Below are positions 6,177 through 8,660 of a stretch of 8,660 nt of DNA, in pieces. Under the pieces are notes generated by a model. That model made no database searches, had not been told where the DNA came from, and saw nothing but the letters and a program-made list of their open reading frames with translations. Location of the stretch: NCBI GenBank assembly GCA_021775275.1, contig JAJFIE010000099.1, positions 1 through 8,660 of the forward strand, read 5' to 3'. Each line of letters opens with the position of its first letter. Positions within the stretch are counted from its first letter, which is position 1. Made by a program: the position numbers and the translations under genes. The DNA is from Rhodospirillales bacterium. GTDB lineage: Bacteria > Pseudomonadota > Alphaproteobacteria > Rhodospirillales > Casp-alpha2.

Positions 6177-7061
6177 ATGGAAATCCGTGAACTTCCGCCT
6201 CTGAACTGGCTTCGTTCCTTTGAGGCGGCGGCCCGCCATTTAAGTTTCACGGCGGCCGCTGAGGAATTGTTGATTACCCAGTCAGCGGTGAGCCAGCAGG
6301 TTAAGTTACTGGAGCACTTTCTGGGCCAGCCGCTGTTTCTCAGGCGCCCGCGGCGGCTCCAGATGACGGATGTGGCACGAAATTACCTGCCGACGGTGAT
6401 TAATGCGTTCCGTATTCTGCGCGATGGAACCGGCGAGTTCCTGGCCCCGAGGGAAGAATCCGTTTTGGAAATCAAGGCCAATACGGCATTCAGCGTTTTT
6501 TGGCTGTTGCCGAATTTGGGCAAATTTACGGAGGCGTTTCCTGACGTGCGTATACACCTTTCAACCGCATTCTGGAGCAGCGATTTTGCCGGGTCCAATG
6601 CCGGTGTTGAAATTCGGTATGGACGCGGAGAATGGGATGACGTATCCGGCACGCGCTTGCGCCAGGAAGTGATCTATCCGGTGTGTGCACCGGAAATCGC
6701 CGAGCGTCTGCATTCACCGGATGATTTATTGGATGAGACACGCCTGCATCTCATTCATCTGGCGGATGATTGGGCGTTCTGGGAGAAAAGTGTGGGGCTG
6801 CCGAACCGGATCGGAACCGATGGGCACTATTTCAACACCTTCGTTCTGGCGTTGGATATGGCGAAGCGGGGGCAGGGGGTGACCCTCGGTCACGATACCT
6901 TGTGTGCGGATTTTCTGGCGAACGGAGACCTGGTGAAGCCCTTCGACCTTCTGGCCGAGGCGCGGGACAATTATTACGCTGTGCTACCACATGGTGAGCG
7001 TTCAAGTCCGGAAGCGCGTCTATTCCATAATTGGGTCATCAACCATTTTCCGGGTGCGTGA
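6177..7061 (+). CDS. LysR-family transcriptional regulator, GcvA-like
   Basis: A 294-residue DNA-binding regulator of normal LysR length. The N-terminal winged helix-turn-helix spans about 8-66: PPLNWLRSFEAAARHLSFT, then AAEELLITQSAVSQQVKLLE with the recognition helix near 35-46, then the wing LFLRRPRRLQMTD. The two-lobe effector domain covers about 95-290, with FWLLPNLGKFTEAFPDV at 108-124 and the GVEIRYGRGEW stretch at 143-153 typical of the GcvA/AmpR branch. The start is the ATG at 6177 with AGGG 7 nt upstream. Divergent orientation from the aldolase-desaturase-PhyH operon is the classic arrangement of a LysR activator and its target. The inducer is unknown and is probably the pathway substrate or an intermediate. 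A small hairpin (GTCCG-TTC-CGGAC, 7062-7074) sits directly after the stop, but it is followed by A residues and is not a plus-strand terminator. Confidence 0.92.
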   Translation: MEIRELPPLNWLRSFEAAARHLSFTAAAEELLITQSAVSQQVKLLEHFLGQPLFLRRPRRLQMTDVARNYLPTVINAFRILRDGTGEFLAPREESVLEIKANTAFSVFWLLPNLGKFTEAFPDVRIHLSTAFWSSDFAGSNAGVEIRYGRGEWDDVSGTRLRQEVIYPVCAPEIAERLHSPDDLLDETRLHLIHLADDWAFWEKSVGLPNRIGTDGHYFNTFVLALDMAKRGQGVTLGHDTLCADFLANGDLVKPFDLLAEARDNYYAVLPHGERSSPEARLFHNWVINHFPGA

Positions 7062-7076
7062 GTCCGTTCCGGACAC

Positions 7077-7106
7077 AAAAAAACGGCGCACCATCCGGTA
7101 ACGCCG
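7077..7106 (-). terminator. Rho-independent terminator of the small membrane-peptide gene
   Basis: Read on the minus strand, CGGCGT pairs with GCGCCG (one T-G wobble). One bulged T follows, then ACC pairs with GGT around a GGAT loop, and the hairpin is followed at once by seven T residues (complement of 7077-7083). It starts 24 bp after the stop of the 35-codon gene at 7131. In the plus direction the T-run is interrupted (CATTTCTGTTTT), so it may stop lysR transcripts only weakly. Confidence 0.8.
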
Positions 7107-7130
7107 CATTTCTGTTTTCTGAGTGGTAAC

Positions 7131-7238
7131 TCAGCCGAATACGTTGAGCACCACGGTCAACAGTGCAATAGCGCCAATGAAAGAGCCAAGCACGCGATTG
7201 GTGGTTTCCGTTGCGGGGCCGATGATGAACATGATCAT
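7131..7238 (-). CDS. Tiny single-span membrane peptide, unknown function
   Basis: A 35-codon reading frame (33 residues from the second ATG at 7232). The peptide begins MIMFIIGPATETTNRV and continues with an uninterrupted hydrophobic helix of about 18 residues containing SFIGAIALLTVVL, ending NVFG and TGA. This predicts a short polar N-terminal segment and one C-terminal membrane span with almost no tail. AGAAGGA lies 3 nt before the first ATG and 9 nt before the second, so the second start (MFIIGPATE) is better spaced. A rho-independent terminator follows 24 bp after the stop. A start signal, a coherent membrane helix and a dedicated terminator together make this a credible gene. I do not recognise the family. 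It lies 131 bp downstream of the M20 deacetylase and converges on lysR. An inverted repeat and a hairpin precede it. Confidence 0.65.
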   Translation of the reverse strand: MIMFIIGPATETTNRVLGSFIGAIALLTVVLNVFG

Positions 7239-7260
7239 TTATCCTTCTGCCAAAATGAAT

Positions 7261-7277
7261 GGAATGCACATCATTCC
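7261..7277. repeat. Perfect 6-bp inverted repeat (hairpin) in the leader of the tiny gene
   Basis: GGAATG-CACAT-CATTCC forms a perfect 6-bp stem with a 5-nt loop. It lies 22 bp upstream of the first ATG of the tiny membrane-peptide gene and 91 bp after the stop of the M20 deacetylase. There is no T-run on the minus strand beyond it (ATTCATTTTGG), so it is not a good terminator. It could be a leader structure or a protein-binding site. Confidence 0.4.
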
Positions 7278-7280
7278 GTT

Positions 7281-7301
7281 GACCTCTATGTAAGTCAGGT
7301 C
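7281..7301. promoter_or_regulatory. GACCT-N11-AGGTC inverted repeat, possible LysR-type (T-N11-A) box
   Basis: GACCT at 7281-7285 and AGGTC at 7297-7301 are exact inverses with an 11-bp gap, the T-N11-A geometry of LysR-type boxes. It overlaps a weak minus-strand -10-like TTACAT (17 bp after a TTGGTG), placed to start transcription toward the tiny gene at 7131-7238. Five-base arms can arise by chance. Confidence 0.3.
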
Positions 7302-7369
7302 GGTAAATGTCACCAATGGCAAGGTTGCATGCCACCCATGTCATTAATGCAGATTGGCAAAAAGGCTGT

Positions 7370-8539
7370 TCATCCGGTATTGATGCAAATGCGCTCGGCA
7401 AGATTACTCATGAACTGTTCGCATTGTGAAAGTTGGTCCATGGTGATGAATTCATTGGGTTTATGCGCCTGCTCAATGCTGCCCGGGCCACAGATGACGG
7501 TGGGAATGCCAACCCGTTCACGGAACAATCCGGCTTCGGTTGCGAACGCCACCTTGATATGATCATTTCGTCCAGCCAGGGACTTCACAAACGTCACAAT
7601 TTCCTCGTCGGCTGCTATGTTCAGGCCCGGCGCATCGGTGACCTCAACGATATCAATGCCGGTGTCCGGCTGCACAGCCTGCATTCGGGGTTCAAGTTCG
7701 GTGCGGGCAAAAGTTTCGATCTCTTCAATAATACTGTCCGGGTCGTGCTCCGCCAGATTGCGGAACTCGAACCTGATGACGCATTCCTTGGGTACAATGT
7801 TAAGTGCTGTCCCCCCTTCGATGACCCCTGTGTGGGCCGTTGTATGGGTAACATCATAGGCTTCGTCAAAGGGACCTTCCTTGGCGAACCGATCCGCCAT
7901 GGATGTCATGTAGGCAATCAACTCGGCAGCGTAGGCAATGGCGTTAACACCTATGGGCGCCAGACTTGAGTGGGCTTCGAACCCCCGGATAGTTGCGCTA
8001 TAGCTGCGTTTGCCCTTGTGTCCCAGTGCAACGTCCATGCTGGTCGGCTCGCCAACAATGCACATGGCGGGTTTGACGGGCATGTGGTGCATCTTCTCAA
8101 TTAATGACTGAACGCCAACGCAGCCAATTTCCTCGTCGTAGGAGAACGCCAGATGAACAGGTGTGCTCAGGCCACGCGCCAGGAATTCCGGCGCGTACGC
8201 CAGACAGATCGCAATAAACCCCTTCATGTCGCATGTGCCGCGTCCGAAGTATTTTCCATCTTTATTGACCAATGACCATGGGTCTGTATCCCATGCCTGA
8301 CCATCCACAGGCACCACGTCCGTGTGCCCGGACAGCATGATGCCGGGTTGGTCGGTTGGCCCCAGTGTCGCATAAAGATTGGCCTTGGTGCCGTCATCGT
8401 TTGGCACAAGAGTGCTCTCGACGCCCAGGTCATTCAGATGCCCCCGCACAAAATCGATCAACGCCATGTTGGAATTTCTGCTGGTTGTGTCGAAGGCAAT
8501 AAGTTTTTCAAATAATGACAGGCATTTCGGTTGAGACAT
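7370..8539 (-). CDS. argE: M20-family deacetylase, acetylornithine deacetylase-like (ArgE type)
   Basis: A 389-residue cytosolic di-zinc amidohydrolase that by family removes an acyl group from an N-acylated amino acid, classically N2-acetylornithine to ornithine plus acetate. Ligands and catalytic residues are in place: H72-x-D74 (SGHTDVVP), D104 (GRGTCDMKG), E136 and E137 (DEEIG), E164 (GEPT) and H359 (CGPGSIEQAHKPNEF). H190 (FEAHSS) lies in the dimerisation domain, where a histidine from the partner subunit completes the site. Length matches ArgE (about 383). The ATG at 8539 is chosen because GGAG lies 7 nt upstream; an in-frame ATG at 8569 would add ten residues not seen in the family. 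No other arginine gene is nearby, so a paralogue acting on another N-acyl substrate is possible and the gene symbol is by similarity. Confidence 0.85.
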   Translation of the reverse strand: MSQPKCLSLFEKLIAFDTTSRNSNMALIDFVRGHLNDLGVESTLVPNDDGTKANLYATLGPTDQPGIMLSGHTDVVPVDGQAWDTDPWSLVNKDGKYFGRGTCDMKGFIAICLAYAPEFLARGLSTPVHLAFSYDEEIGCVGVQSLIEKMHHMPVKPAMCIVGEPTSMDVALGHKGKRSYSATIRGFEAHSSLAPIGVNAIAYAAELIAYMTSMADRFAKEGPFDEAYDVTHTTAHTGVIEGGTALNIVPKECVIRFEFRNLAEHDPDSIIEEIETFARTELEPRMQAVQPDTGIDIVEVTDAPGLNIAADEEIVTFVKSLAGRNDHIKVAFATEAGLFRERVGIPTVICGPGSIEQAHKPNEFITMDQLSQCEQFMSNLAERICINTG

Positions 8540-8660
8540 CGAGGTGCTCCAGAAAACACAATTGACCATAGAAAGAACATGAGTGAGAGACGGTTACAAG
8601 TGCCTGCTGGGCCGTCCGGTTTCGTCGGGCCTGATACGCCATATGTCGGATGCGGAATAT

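Noticed and set aside
7039..7401. 120-codon minus-strand frame running from the deacetylase 3' end into lysR
   Set aside because: It reads through the intrinsic terminator at 7077-7106 and into the antisense of lysR, and its composition looks random. The in-register tiny gene at 7131-7238 in another frame is better supported.
8594..8660. Minus-strand frame open from the right edge to TAA at 8594-8596 (tail ...RPDETGRPSRHL), and a competing plus-strand ATG frame open from 8579 to the edge
   Set aside because: The minus frame would be a plausible gene upstream of the deacetylase (54-bp gap), but at 22 codons neither frame can be supported and the two exclude each other.

Overview
This window looks like part of a free-living, probably marine, alphaproteobacterial chromosome. 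That rests on moderate GC, clear Shine-Dalgarno sites, and a mix of small-molecule catabolic families: an OYE/trimethylamine-dehydrogenase-type flavoenzyme, a beta-hydroxyacid dehydrogenase, a phytanoyl-CoA-dioxygenase-like enzyme, a class II aldolase/adducin-like protein and a GcvA-type LysR regulator. The taxonomic call is inference. I see no insertion sequences, CRISPR arrays, rRNA or tRNA genes.

Layout, left to right. A 63-residue glycine-rich, two-span membrane protein (125-316, +) converges on a large Fe-S/FMN/FAD oxidoreductase (362-2326, -). That gene is divergent from an NAD-type beta-hydroxyacid dehydrogenase (2437-3399, +) across 110 bp holding a symmetric dyad. The dehydrogenase ends 6 bp from the end of a tight three-gene minus-strand operon, transcribed as class II aldolase-like (6028-5252), three-histidine-box membrane desaturase/hydroxylase (5238-4267), then phytanoyl-CoA dioxygenase-like (4254-3406), with gaps of 13 and 12 bp. 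A LysR regulator (6177-7061, +) is divergent from that operon across 148 bp containing three copies of a heptamer and a good candidate lysR promoter. To the right is an unlisted tiny gene for a 33-35 residue single-span membrane peptide (7131-7238, -) with its own ribosome binding site and intrinsic terminator. An ArgE-type M20 deacetylase (7370-8539, -) closes the window.

How the genes may work together (inference): the LysR protein probably controls the divergent operon. That operon pairs two different iron oxygenases with a class II aldolase-fold enzyme whose FucA catalytic Glu position is Ala. The flavoenzyme is of a type that demethylates methylamines or reduces enoyl groups, and the neighbouring dehydrogenase oxidises a beta-hydroxyacid. 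Together they suggest an oxygenase-initiated catabolic route for a small organic acid, perhaps N-methylated or branched. I cannot name the substrate, and I do not recognise this exact gene set as a described pathway. The most distinctive single item is the tiny membrane-peptide gene.
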